A DNA stretch of 58,317 nucleotides from the NCBI GenBank assembly GCA_026418415.1, contig JAOABK010000011.1, positions 1 to 58,317 of the forward strand. The letters are read 5' to 3'. The notes below the pieces were generated by a model, which was not told the origin of the DNA, did no database searches, and was given only the letters and a program-made list of their open reading frames with translations. Shown piece after piece: positions 18,493-27,123 of this stretch (within the stretch, counting starts at the first letter, position 1; every line of letters begins with the position of its first letter). Position numbers and translations under genes: made by a program. This DNA is from Pseudomonadota bacterium (GTDB lineage: Bacteria > CALINM01).

Positions 18493-18523
18493 ATTATATA
18501 CTGACCAGTCGGTATGTTGTCAA
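18493..18523 (-). promoter_or_regulatory. Promoter of the tetR-tolC-emrAB operon
   Basis: Minus strand: perfect TTGACA (18518-18523), then either TATATA after 17 bases (18495-18500) or TATAAT after 19 (18493-18498). The spacer is occupied by a palindromic operator. Confidence 0.75.
18499..18514. promoter_or_regulatory. TetR-type operator
   Basis: tactgaccagtcggta is a 16-base inverted repeat (TACTGAC/GTCGGTA, one mismatch between arms) lying between the -35 and -10 elements of the operon. This is a typical position for a TetR autorepressor. Confidence 0.7.
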
Positions 18524-18649
18524 GAATAAAAAAATTAGTTTATAAGTAAACAGCTTAAATCATAACCTAACACTTAAAAAATTTAGACTTATTTTGAGCC
18601 CCTATTCTTCTCTAATTTCTTATCTACAATAACCAGTTAACATCATTTG

Positions 18650-19516
18650 TTATTTTTTTAATATCAAATCCTCATTTATGATAACCTTCTTGTTTTTAAA
18701 TAGTTCCTCCATATATCTTAGCACTGCTTGTTTTTGCTTCTCTTCAGTTGCCTTTTTTATAACCTGTTCTCTAATTTTTTCAAAAGGCTTATATTTAGCC
18801 TCTTTCTTTTCTTCCACCTTTATTATATGTATCCCAAAATTTGTCTGAATGGGGCTACTTATCTCTCCAACTTTAAGTGAAAAAGCTGTGTCTTCAAAGG
18901 GCTTTACCATCCTTCCTCTACTAAAAAAACCAAGATCTCCTCCTTTGGCTTTACTTCCAGGATCATCTGAATGTATTTTTGCTAACTCTCCAAAATCTGC
19001 TCCCTCTTTTAACAATTTTATTATACTCTCTGCCCTTTCTAACACCTTCTTTCTCTCTTCTTCATTTGCGTTTTGTGGAAGCCTAAAAAGTATGTGCCTT
19101 GCCCTTACCTGTTCTGGCACCTCTACAAAATCGTTTATATTTATTTGGTAGTAATTTTTTGCTTCATCCTCATTCACTGTAATATTTTTTATCACCTCAT
19201 CCTTTAAAAATGCAGAAGTTACAAAGTGTTCCATTACTAATTTTAACTGTTCTTTTATCTCTGGTCTTTCTAAAAATTTTTTTTCTTCTGCAATTTTGTA
19301 AACTAAAGTATTTGCAACAATCTGTTTTAATACTGCCAGCTTCATCTCTGGGTTTTCTTGTATTTGGCGTTTTCTATCGGGTTCATAATATTCAATTATT
19401 CTATTTAAATCCTCATCAGTAATTACAATATCTCCTGCTACTGCCAATATTTTTTTTTCATTAGCATAACTAAGAGAAGTAAATAGCAAAACAAGTATAA
19501 GGATAAACTTTTTCAT
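18650..19516 (-). CDS. Periplasmic SurA/PpiC-type peptidyl-prolyl isomerase
   Basis: 288 residues. A signal peptide (MKKFILILVLLFTSLSYA) precedes an N-terminal SurA-like helical chaperone domain (about 20-120). A single parvulin domain (about 130-225) has the hallmark RARHILFRL, DPGSKAKGGDLGFFSRG and FGIHIIKVEEK. It assists folding of exported proteins. One rotamase domain rather than two makes it closer to PrsA/short SurA. A GGAG site precedes the ATG. Confidence 0.9.
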   Translation of the reverse strand: MKKFILILVLLFTSLSYANEKKILAVAGDIVITDEDLNRIIEYYEPDRKRQIQENPEMKLAVLKQIVANTLVYKIAEEKKFLERPEIKEQLKLVMEHFVTSAFLKDEVIKNITVNEDEAKNYYQININDFVEVPEQVRARHILFRLPQNANEEERKKVLERAESIIKLLKEGADFGELAKIHSDDPGSKAKGGDLGFFSRGRMVKPFEDTAFSLKVGEISSPIQTNFGIHIIKVEEKKEAKYKPFEKIREQVIKKATEEKQKQAVLRYMEELFKNKKVIINEDLILKK

Positions 19517-19586
19517 AATTTGCTCCTTTTTTAACTTATTAATAAATAAGATATTAAATTTTTATTAAATTTTCCAGCCAGAAATA

Positions 19587-19615
19587 TTGAATATTATTAA
19601 AAAAATTTGTATAAT
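19587..19615 (+). promoter_or_regulatory. Promoter of the carboxynorspermidine synthase-archease-rtcB operon
   Basis: TTGAAT (19587-19592) and a perfect TATAAT (19610-19615) are separated by 17 bases, 46 bases before the ATG, which has an AAGGAGGG ribosome site. Confidence 0.7.
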
Positions 19616-19660
19616 TGTTTTGCTTTTCTAAATTTTTAATCTAAAAGGAGGGTAGACAAT

Positions 19661-20878
19661 ATGGGAAGAGCATTAGTTATTGGAGCAGGTGGAGTAGGAA
19701 ACGTAACAGTAAAAAAAATGGCTCAAGTACCAGAAGTATTCACCGACATATGTCTTGCCAGCCGAACATTATCAAAATGTGAAAAAATACAAAAGGATAT
19801 TGAAAAACAATATAAAAGAAAGATTAAAATAGCTCAGGTAGACGCAGATAAAGTAGATGAACTTGTAAAACTAATAAAATCATTTAAACCCGATATAGTG
19901 GTAAATTTAGCACTTCCCTATCAGGATTTAACTATCATGGACGCCTGTGTCGAAACGGGCGTACACTACTTAGATACAGCAAACTATGAACCACCAGATA
20001 AACCTATTTTTGAATACAAATGGCAATGGGCTTATGATGATAAATTTAAAAAGAAGAAAATTACTGCAATATTAGGATGTGGCTTTGATCCTGGAGTTAC
20101 AAATGTATTCTGCGCCTATGCACAAAAACATCTTTACGATGAAATAAAAACAATAGATATTTTAGACTGCAATGCGGGAAGCCATGGTTATCCATTTGCT
20201 ACAAACTTTAATCCCGAAATAAATATTAGAGAAGTAACTCAGAAAGTAAAGCACTGGAAAAAGGGCAAGTGGATAGAATCCCCTCCTATTTTAGATCCAA
20301 AAAGTATTCATTTTACCTTTAACTTTCCTGTAGTTGGCAAAAGAGAATGCTATATGTTATTTCATGAAGAATTAGAATCACTCGTGAAAAATATTAAAGG
20401 ACTTGAACGTATTAGATTCTGGATGACCTTTTCTGATAATTATCTAACCCATTTAAGAGTCTTGCATAACTTGGGATTGACAAGACATGAGGAAATTGAG
20501 GTGGAAGGGCAAAGGGTTGTGCCTCTTAAGGTTCTAAAGGCTTTATTACCTGATCCTGCATCACTTGGTAAAAATTACAAAGGCAAGACAGTAATTGGTT
20601 GTATTTTCGATGGTATTAAAAATGGTAAAAGAAAAAAAGTTTATATTTATAATGTATGTGATCATGAAGAGGCATATAAGGAAGTACAATCACAAGCAAT
20701 TTCATATACTACTGGTGTGCCAGCTATGATAGGGGCAATGATGGTTCTTAAAGGCATATGGAACAAGCCTGGTGTCTGGAACATTGAACAATTAGATCCT
20801 GATCCATTTATGGAAGCTTTACCAAAATATGGATTACCATGGCAAAAGGTACCATTCAGGGGCAAACTACCTGATTAA
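19661..20878 (+). CDS. Carboxynorspermidine synthase / saccharopine dehydrogenase family
   Basis: 405 residues. The N-terminal NAD(P) motif GAGGVGNVT (residues 8-16) and the long family core (LGCGFDPGVTNVFCAYA, NPEINIREVTQ) match carboxynorspermidine dehydrogenase more than lysine-pathway saccharopine reductases. The reaction is reductive condensation of diaminopropane or putrescine with aspartate semialdehyde to carboxy(nor)spermidine, a step of the alternative spermidine route. The decarboxylase partner is not in the window. It leads the archease-rtcB operon, with a 20-base gap to the next gene. Confidence 0.85.
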   Translation: MGRALVIGAGGVGNVTVKKMAQVPEVFTDICLASRTLSKCEKIQKDIEKQYKRKIKIAQVDADKVDELVKLIKSFKPDIVVNLALPYQDLTIMDACVETGVHYLDTANYEPPDKPIFEYKWQWAYDDKFKKKKITAILGCGFDPGVTNVFCAYAQKHLYDEIKTIDILDCNAGSHGYPFATNFNPEINIREVTQKVKHWKKGKWIESPPILDPKSIHFTFNFPVVGKRECYMLFHEELESLVKNIKGLERIRFWMTFSDNYLTHLRVLHNLGLTRHEEIEVEGQRVVPLKVLKALLPDPASLGKNYKGKTVIGCIFDGIKNGKRKKVYIYNVCDHEEAYKEVQSQAISYTTGVPAMIGAMMVLKGIWNKPGVWNIEQLDPDPFMEALPKYGLPWQKVPFRGKLPD

Positions 20879-20898
20879 ATTATTAAACGGAGTATTTT

Positions 20899-21318
20899 AT
20901 GAAACCCCACTTTCAAGTTTTTGATACAACCGGTGATGTGGGGATTAATGTTTTTGGAAATAATCTAAAAGAAATTTTCGAACAGGCTGCAATAGGCCTG
21001 TTTTCTTTTTTTACAGATTTGGAATCAATAGAAGAAAATATTATTAAAACAGTAAGTATTGATGCAGAAAGCTATGAAAATTTACTTATTAAATGGCTTA
21101 ATGAACTAATATTTCTATTTGATGTTGAGGGCTTTATAGGAAAAAGGGTAAAAATAAACAATTTGAACGAGAAAAGCCTTACAGCAAAAATAATGGGTGA
21201 TCTATTTGACGAAAAAAAACATTCTCAGGGGATCTTGATAAAGGCAGCAACTTACCATAAACTTAAATTAGAGAAAAAAAACAAAGTATGGTCAGCGAGC
21301 ATACTTTTTGATATATAA
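20899..21318 (+). CDS. Archease
   Basis: 139 residues, matching the archease fold. The N-terminal DTTGDVGINVFG carries the metal-binding Asp region, NELIFLFDVEG is in the middle, and the near-invariant KAATYHKL and C-terminal FDI close it. Archease activates the RNA ligase RtcB by promoting guanylylation and widening NTP use. The next gene, nine bases away, is rtcB, which supports the assignment. Confidence 0.92.
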   Translation: MKPHFQVFDTTGDVGINVFGNNLKEIFEQAAIGLFSFFTDLESIEENIIKTVSIDAESYENLLIKWLNELIFLFDVEGFIGKRVKINNLNEKSLTAKIMGDLFDEKKHSQGILIKAATYHKLKLEKKNKVWSASILFDI

Positions 21319-21327
21319 AGGTTAAGT

Positions 21328-22764
21328 ATGAATATACGAAGATTAGATAAATACCGCATAGAAATTCCTATTGGTTATGTAGAAGGCATGAGAGTGCCTG
21401 GAATAATTTATATTGATGAAGTCTTAGAGAAGTATTTAGAGGAAGACGCTATAAGACAGGTAGCAAATGTGGCAACTTTACCTGGTATCGTTAAAGCATC
21501 CTATGCTATGCCGGATATACATACAGGTTATGGCTTTGCTATAGGTGGCGTTGCTGCATTCGCTCTTGATCAAGGAGTAGTATCTCCAGGTGGAGTTGGA
21601 TATGATATAAACTGTGGGGTCAGACTTGTTAGAACGAACCTTGTTAAAGATGAAGTTATCCCTAAAATAAGGACATTAGTTGAAGTCCTATCCTTTGAAA
21701 TCCCCTCAGGAGTTGGTTCTAAGGGAAAACTTAAACTCTCAAAAGAAGATGAAAGACAACTGATGATTAAAGGCGCCAAATGGGCAGTTGAAAATGGTTA
21801 TGGTGAAGTTGATGACTTAATGCATACAGAATCAGGTGGTTGTTTAGAAGGTGCTGACCCTTCTTTAATTAGTGAAAAGGCCTATGAAAGGGGAAGGGCA
21901 CAACAAGGAACCCTTGGCTCTGGTAATCACTTCCTCGAGATACAGTATGTAGAAGAGGTCTATGATAAAAAATCTGCAGATGCACTGGGGCTTTTTCCAG
22001 AGCAAATCACTGTTATGATCCATACTGGTTCAAGGGGCTTTGGACACCAGATATGCACAGATTTTATTGAGATCATGGCAAAGGCTGTTAAAAAATATGA
22101 TATATTTCTTCCAGACAGAGAGCTTGTTTGTGCCCCCATAAACAGTGAAGAAGCAAGACAATACATATCTGCAATGAAAGCTGCTGCTAATTATGCCTGG
22201 GCAAATAGACAATGTATAATGCACTGGACAAGAGAAGCCTTTATGAAAGTTTTTGAAATTAGTCCAAGAGATTTAGGAATGAGACTCATTTATGATGTTG
22301 CTCATAACATTGCAAAGGTTGAAGAACATGTCGTTGATGGCAAAAAAATGAAACTTATGGTTCATAGGAAAGGAGCAACAAGGGCTTTCCCACCCGGCCA
22401 TCCTGAACTTCCTGAAATATATAAGAACATCGGTCAACCAGTATTAATACCCGGTGATATGGGAAGGGCTTCATATGTACTTTTAGGCACTAAAGAAGGT
22501 ATGGAAGAGTCCTTTGGTTCAACCTGTCATGGTGCTGGAAGAGTGCTTTCAAGGCATCAAGCAATTAAAAAGGCAAAAGGTAGATCTATTAGAAAAGAAA
22601 TGGAGGAGATCGGAATTATTGTTAAAAGTGCAGGAAGAGAAACCCTTGCAGAAGAAATGTCAGAGGCTTATAAGGACATAAATAATGTGGTCGAAGTAGT
22701 GGCAAATGCAAAAATCTCTAAAAAGGTCGCAAAATTAAGGCCCATTGGTGTTGTTAAGGGTTAA
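21328..22764 (+). CDS. rtcB: RtcB-type RNA-splicing ligase
   Basis: 478-residue Mn/GTP-dependent ligase joining 2',3'-cyclic phosphate and 5'-OH RNA ends, used in tRNA or rRNA repair. Metal ligands are visible in MPDIHTGYGFAIG, GGVGYDINCGVR and GSGNHFLEIQ. The guanylylated histidine is in HRKGATRAFPPG. The C-terminal GTP pocket has STCHGAGR. Full length. The stop codon abuts the stop of the convergent gltX with no spacer. Confidence 0.95.
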   Translation: MNIRRLDKYRIEIPIGYVEGMRVPGIIYIDEVLEKYLEEDAIRQVANVATLPGIVKASYAMPDIHTGYGFAIGGVAAFALDQGVVSPGGVGYDINCGVRLVRTNLVKDEVIPKIRTLVEVLSFEIPSGVGSKGKLKLSKEDERQLMIKGAKWAVENGYGEVDDLMHTESGGCLEGADPSLISEKAYERGRAQQGTLGSGNHFLEIQYVEEVYDKKSADALGLFPEQITVMIHTGSRGFGHQICTDFIEIMAKAVKKYDIFLPDRELVCAPINSEEARQYISAMKAAANYAWANRQCIMHWTREAFMKVFEISPRDLGMRLIYDVAHNIAKVEEHVVDGKKMKLMVHRKGATRAFPPGHPELPEIYKNIGQPVLIPGDMGRASYVLLGTKEGMEESFGSTCHGAGRVLSRHQAIKKAKGRSIRKEMEEIGIIVKSAGRETLAEEMSEAYKDINNVVEVVANAKISKKVAKLRPIGVVKG

Positions 22765-24162
22765 TTACGTTTTTTCCATATAATCTATTGCTTTTTGGAT
22801 CCTCCTTATTGTTTCTTCAACTCCAATAACTTCAATTATTTCATACAAACCTGGACTTACAGTCTTGCCAGTAATAGCAAGTCTTAATGATTGAGCGACA
22901 AGAGAGACCTTTATATTCAGATCTTCGGCAGTTTTTCTAACGATTACCTCGAACTCTGATTCTGATAGTTCTTTGCTATTTGAAAGCTTTTCTCTAATCA
23001 CTTTTAATGCTCTCAAAGAATCTGTATTAAATAATTTTTTAACACCCTGTTCTTCATACTGAAAATCAGAGGTGAAATAAAAATCTGCCATTTCTACTAT
23101 TTCAACAAGGGTTCTTCCCCGTTGCCTCAAAGAACAAAGCATTTTTTGGAACTTTGATTCTTCTGGCACCACATACCCCATTTTCTCAAAAAACTCTCTC
23201 GCTAAATCAGAAAGGTCTTTTGGATCCATTTCCCTTATGTAATGGGCATTTAACCAAAGAAGTTTTTCGGGATTGAACACTGCAGGAGATTTGCCAATAT
23301 TTTCTAAATTAAATTTCTCTATCATTTCTTCTCTTGTAAAAATCTCCTGATCCCCATAAGACCAGCCAAGCCTTACAAGATAATTTACAAGGGCATCACT
23401 AATATAACCCATTTCTTTATAAGCCATAACTGACGTTGCTCCATGCCTTTTAGAAAGCCTTGTTTTATCACTTCCTAAAATCATAGGGACATGGGCAAAA
23501 ACAGGTATTGGAAAATCTAATGCTTTATAAATCTGAATCTGTCTTGGTGTGTTATTTAGATGATCATCTCCTCTAATAACATGAGTAATATTCATATCCA
23601 CATCATCAATCACGACTGCAAAATTATAAGTAGGGAAACCATCAGAACGTATAATTATCAAGTCATCTAACTCTTCATTCTTAAAAATTACTCTACCTTT
23701 AACAATATCGTCAACAATTGTTTCCCCTTCTAAGGGTGCTTTAAATCTAATAACTGGTTTTCTGTCATTAATTGGTCCTTTTAAATCTCTACATCTTCTG
23801 TCGTATGTGGGCTTTTTGCCCTCTTTAAGAGCCTGTTCCCTTCTTTCTTGTAACTCCTCGGGCTTACAATAACAATAGTATGCTTTCCCTTCTTTTAATA
23901 GTTTTTCTGCAAAGTATGTATACCTATCCATCCTTTTACTCTGAAAGAATGGTCCTTCATCCCAATCAAGATTCAACCATTTCATACCATCGAGTATTGC
24001 TTGAACCGATTCTTCTGTAGAACGCTCTACGTCTGTATCTTCAATTCTCAAAATAAACTTTCCCCCTTGATTTCTCGCATACAGCCAGTTGAAAAGAGCT
24101 GTTCTTGCACCACCAATATGAAGATAACCCGTTGGGCTTGGTGCAAATCTTGTTCTGACCAT
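22765..24162 (-). CDS. gltX: Glutamate--tRNA ligase
   Basis: 465 residues from the preferred ATG; an in-frame ATG 12 bases upstream is part of the purine-rich ribosome site GGAGGG and is unlikely to be used. Class I synthetase: the HIGH-type motif is FAPSPTGYLHIGGART near the N-terminus, and the KMSKS-type motif is DKTRLSKRHGATS. A zinc-site remnant appears as CYCKPEE and RRCR. It could be discriminating or not; the C-terminal domain is complete. It charges the tRNA-Glu encoded at 1183-1255. Confidence 0.95.
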   Translation of the reverse strand: MVRTRFAPSPTGYLHIGGARTALFNWLYARNQGGKFILRIEDTDVERSTEESVQAILDGMKWLNLDWDEGPFFQSKRMDRYTYFAEKLLKEGKAYYCYCKPEELQERREQALKEGKKPTYDRRCRDLKGPINDRKPVIRFKAPLEGETIVDDIVKGRVIFKNEELDDLIIIRSDGFPTYNFAVVIDDVDMNITHVIRGDDHLNNTPRQIQIYKALDFPIPVFAHVPMILGSDKTRLSKRHGATSVMAYKEMGYISDALVNYLVRLGWSYGDQEIFTREEMIEKFNLENIGKSPAVFNPEKLLWLNAHYIREMDPKDLSDLAREFFEKMGYVVPEESKFQKMLCSLRQRGRTLVEIVEMADFYFTSDFQYEEQGVKKLFNTDSLRALKVIREKLSNSKELSESEFEVIVRKTAEDLNIKVSLVAQSLRLAITGKTVSPGLYEIIEVIGVEETIRRIQKAIDYMEKT

Positions 24163-24226
24163 TATTCCCTCCATAATAGTTTTAGGGTTATAAATGATAC
24201 CACAAAAATTTTATAAAATCTAACTA

Positions 24227-25300
24227 CTAATCCTGATGGGTGATATAAATATCATTGAAAACATCTGATAGTTTCTCAAAAATCAATAAAATTTCTGGAT
24301 CGAAGTGATAGGGCATTGTTCTACCATCACCTTTCAAAATAATCTCACAGGCTTCTTTGTGATTAAAAGCCTTTTTATAAGGCCTCTCACTCCTTAGTGC
24401 ATCGTATTGATCGCAGAGTATCATAATCCTGCCTTCAATTGGAATTTCTTCCCCCTTTAGGCCTTTTGGATATCCAGAACCATCAAATCTTTCATGGTGG
24501 TGAAGGGCTATAGATTCAGCAAGCATTATTTGAGGAAATGTAGATCCAGAGAGAATATTCGCTCCTATCGTCGTATGACTCTTCATTATTTCAAATTCCT
24601 CTGGAGTAAGTCTACCAGGTTTAAGAAGAATTGCATCAGGAATGCCTACTTTTCCTATGTCGTGCATTGGCGCAGCAACTTCAATATTTTCAACGAACCT
24701 ATTGTCCATACCCAATTCTTTGGCAATAAGACTCGCATAAAGCCCCATTCTTTTTATATGCATACCAGTATCATCATCCCTGTACTCTGCTGCATAGGTT
24801 AGTCTATTTATCATTTCAGAACTTGCATGCTTAAGCATATCAAGGGCTTCTTTAAGTTCTTTCGTTCTTTGATAAACTGTTTTTTCAAGAATTTCTTTAT
24901 AATTCCTTTCCATTAATAGTAGATGTCTATACTTTCCTGCCTTTTTTAGAGTATATATTAATTGTTCTGGCTTGTAGGGTTTAATTATAAAATCGTAAGC
25001 ACCTTTTCTTATTGCTTCAACTGCAACATCAATTTCAGCGTATGCGGTCATAAGAATAACGGGAATATCAGGTTCTAAATGATGAATTCTACTTAGAAGT
25101 TCGATCCCATCGACTTTTGGCATTCTTATATCGGTTAATACTATATCGAATTTGTCCTTTGAAAATCTGTTATAGGCCTCTTCTCCATTAGAACAGCTTG
25201 TTACATTAAAACCATTAGCAATGAGTAAAGATGAAGCTGCTTCTAAAGAATATAGATCATCATCTACAACCAGAACCCTTAAATCACTTGTCTCTATCAT
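24227..25300 (-). CDS. Response regulator with HD-GYP phosphodiesterase domain
   Basis: 357 residues. A receiver domain (about 8-125) has phospho-acceptor Asp in VLTDIRMPK, the acid pair VDDD and Lys in IIKPYK. A short coiled linker leads to an HD-GYP domain (about 165-345) with [10 protein letters not shown], the [17 protein letters not shown] motif and [14 protein letters not shown]. It probably hydrolyses cyclic di-GMP on phosphorylation by an unlinked histidine kinase. It starts five bases after the stop of a small putative selenoprotein gene and is probably translated from the same mRNA. Confidence 0.92.
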   Translation of the reverse strand: MIETSDLRVLVVDDDLYSLEAASSLLIANGFNVTSCSNGEEAYNRFSKDKFDIVLTDIRMPKVDGIELLSRIHHLEPDIPVILMTAYAEIDVAVEAIRKGAYDFIIKPYKPEQLIYTLKKAGKYRHLLLMERNYKEILEKTVYQRTKELKEALDMLKHASSEMINRLTYAAEYRDDDTGMHIKRMGLYASLIAKELGMDNRFVENIEVAAPMHDIGKVGIPDAILLKPGRLTPEEFEIMKSHTTIGANILSGSTFPQIMLAESIALHHHERFDGSGYPKGLKGEEIPIEGRIMILCDQYDALRSERPYKKAFNHKEACEIILKGDGRTMPYHFDPEILLIFEKLSDVFNDIYITHQD

Positions 25301-25305
25301 AATTA

Positions 25306-25461
25306 TTATTTCTTTTCATCTTTTTCTGTTTTCTTATTATCACATCGAGACCCGATGTCTGGATCGTACCCTCAACCCCTTATACCCAAACGGGGAAAAA
25401 CTACTTTAACAATTACTACCCAGAGAATAAAAAAAACCAATAAAAATATTATACCTCTCAT
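25306..25461 (-). CDS. Putative selenoprotein: 51-codon membrane protein with in-frame UGA
   Basis: Minus-strand ATG at 25461 has a GGAGAG ribosome site and a promoter with TATAAT upstream. The frame runs 29 codons (one hydrophobic helix [18 protein letters not shown], then basic residues), meets TGA at 25372-25374, and continues in the same frame for 21 codons ([14 protein letters not shown] and a charged tail) to TAA. Nineteen bases after the TGA lies a 17-nt hairpin with loop GGUCU, as in the E. coli fdhF SECIS. I therefore read the TGA as selenocysteine (residue 30), with a Cys ten residues later (40). Alternatives are a 29-residue peptide or a gene broken by a nonsense mutation. No homologue is recognised. 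Its position ahead of the HD-GYP gene suggests a link to envelope or redox signalling, but this is inference. Confidence 0.65.
25342..25358 (-). promoter_or_regulatory. Candidate bacterial SECIS element
   Basis: Minus-strand ACATCGGGTCTCGATGT forms six perfect base pairs around the five-base loop GGTCT. The loop starts 20 nt after the in-frame TGA. Loop guanines at the first two positions and this spacing match known SelB-binding hairpins (fdhF: GGUC loop at +19). Confidence 0.65.
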
Positions 25462-25485
25462 GATCTCTCCAGTCTTTTTACTGTA

Positions 25486-25513
25486 ATTATAACAGAATTT
25501 TCTGGATAATCAA
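25486..25513 (-). promoter_or_regulatory. Promoter of the putative selenoprotein / HD-GYP operon
   Basis: Minus strand: TTGATT (25508-25513), 16 bases, TATAAT (25486-25491) preceded by an extended -10 TG. The selenoprotein ATG follows 25 bases further. Confidence 0.65.
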
Positions 25514-25517
25514 AAAA

Positions 25518-25970
25518 CTAAAAGTTTTCTACTTGTCTCATTGCTTCGTAGGCAACAATGGCAACAGAATTTGATAAATTTAAACATCTAACAGGTCCAA
25601 ACATCGGTATTGTGTATATTCTTTCTGAAAATTTATCAAATATAATTTCTGGAAAACCTGATGTTTCAGAGCCAAAGATCAACCAATCATCCTTACTAAA
25701 TTTTATCGAAGTATAAGGCTTTTTCCCCTTAGAAGAAAAAAAATAAAAATCACCCTTTAACTGTTTTAAAAAGTCATCTAAAGATTCATGTAAAACAAGG
25801 TTTAAATAATGCCAGTAATCAAGTCCAGCCCTTTTTAAATATTTATCATGAATAGAAAAACCTAAGGGTTTTACAAGGTGCAACTCACAATTTATTGCAA
25901 CGCAAAGCCTTGCAATATTTCCCGTGTTTGGCGGTATCTCAGGATGAATTAACACTATTCTTAAAGGCAT
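25518..25970 (-). CDS. trmL: tRNA (cytidine/uridine-34-2'-O)-methyltransferase
   Basis: 150-residue SPOUT methyltransferase. The trefoil-knot SAM site reads LIFGSETSGFP, IPMFGPVRCLNLSNSVAIVAYE, and the N-terminal IPPNTGNIARLC is typical of TrmL/YibK. It methylates the wobble base of tRNA-Leu isoacceptors, including the TAA type encoded at 1761. Standard length. A separate transcription unit from the downstream operon is suggested by the promoter in the following 56-base gap. Confidence 0.92.
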   Translation of the reverse strand: MPLRIVLIHPEIPPNTGNIARLCVAINCELHLVKPLGFSIHDKYLKRAGLDYWHYLNLVLHESLDDFLKQLKGDFYFFSSKGKKPYTSIKFSKDDWLIFGSETSGFPEIIFDKFSERIYTIPMFGPVRCLNLSNSVAIVAYEAMRQVENF

Positions 25971-26013
25971 ATGTAAAAATTTTCCTATCTTTTATGAAAA
26001 AAAACAAGGGGGT

Positions 26014-27102
26014 TTAGAATAGTCTTCTTTTTAATTTTATTGCGTTAAAATCACACAATTCCTGACAACAAAAGCACCTAATACAAACTTTTTTGTTTAT
26101 CTTTGTCTTTTTGCCGATAGTTATTGCACCAACTGGACAATGCTTTTTACAAACGCCACAGCTTCTGCATAAATTAGAAACCTCAGGATAGGAAAGAAAA
26201 AAATTATTTATAAAATCATTGATAAAACTTGGCAAAGTAAAATTAGTAGAATAGTTTGGAGGAAATTTAATCATTGGCTTTATTTCTATATCTTTGATTC
26301 CTATTGTTTTTATATTATCTAAATTTACTTCCTCCAATCCCAAACTATTTGCAACCTTTAGATATGGAACTTGTTCGATTGGTACATTTAAAATTTTACA
26401 TAAAATAGTATCCAATGAAAGTGCATCAGTGCCTATTGCCATAAACCCAAAGTTTCTTGGTTCTCCAGAAGAAGGTCCATTTCCTTCCATCCCTATTATT
26501 CCATCAAGAATATTAATTTTTGGTTTCAGGGCATTATAAATATCGAGAAGAAGTGTTGCGAATACTTCATATTTTCTTCCAGCAGTTAAATGATAGCTCA
26601 CTTTTTTCAAACCATAAATACAGCCATATAGATTCTTTACTGCCATTGTTAAAAACATCATCTGATGGGTTTTTAATTTCGCTATATTACATAAATAGTC
26701 TGATTCTAATACATCTATTGGTATATCAAGCTCTTTAAACAAATATCCTTTGATTTTTACACTTTTTGTGTTCGAAAAATCAGATACCCTAACTTCATAT
26801 CTTTTTAAAAAATCACTTAATTCTGCTTTCTCAATAACCTTATAAATACTCCCAAAGCCTGGACTATCACCTATTATAATTTTTGCACCTAATTCTTTGA
26901 ACAAGACAATTGTTGATTTAATAACCTCAGGATGGGTTATAATTGCTCTCTCAGGAACAGAGGGTTTTAGAAAATTTGGCTTTATAAGGACCTTCTCACC
27001 CCTTAGATTTTCTAATCCCTGAAAACTTATAAAATGAGATAAAAAATCAGTGATCAGCTTTTTTTCATATTTTTCTATTCTCTTCAAAAAGACATGGTGC
27101 AT
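26014..27102 (-). CDS. DUF362 protein with two C-terminal 4Fe-4S clusters
   Basis: 362 residues. The DUF362 core (about 1-290) has LIKPNFLKP, IIIGDSPGFGS and CNIAKLKTHQMMFLTMAVKNLYGC. A dicluster ferredoxin tail follows, with CRSCGVCKKHCPVGA and CIRCFCCQELCDFNA. Members are widespread in anaerobes; no biochemical role is settled. It ends 20 bases before the Spy-like gene's end and probably forms a unit with its upstream neighbours. Confidence 0.88.
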   Translation of the reverse strand: MHHVFLKRIEKYEKKLITDFLSHFISFQGLENLRGEKVLIKPNFLKPSVPERAIITHPEVIKSTIVLFKELGAKIIIGDSPGFGSIYKVIEKAELSDFLKRYEVRVSDFSNTKSVKIKGYLFKELDIPIDVLESDYLCNIAKLKTHQMMFLTMAVKNLYGCIYGLKKVSYHLTAGRKYEVFATLLLDIYNALKPKINILDGIIGMEGNGPSSGEPRNFGFMAIGTDALSLDTILCKILNVPIEQVPYLKVANSLGLEEVNLDNIKTIGIKDIEIKPMIKFPPNYSTNFTLPSFINDFINNFFLSYPEVSNLCRSCGVCKKHCPVGAITIGKKTKINKKVCIRCFCCQELCDFNAIKLKRRLF

Positions 27103-27123
27103 AATAAATAAACGTTTTAAAAG

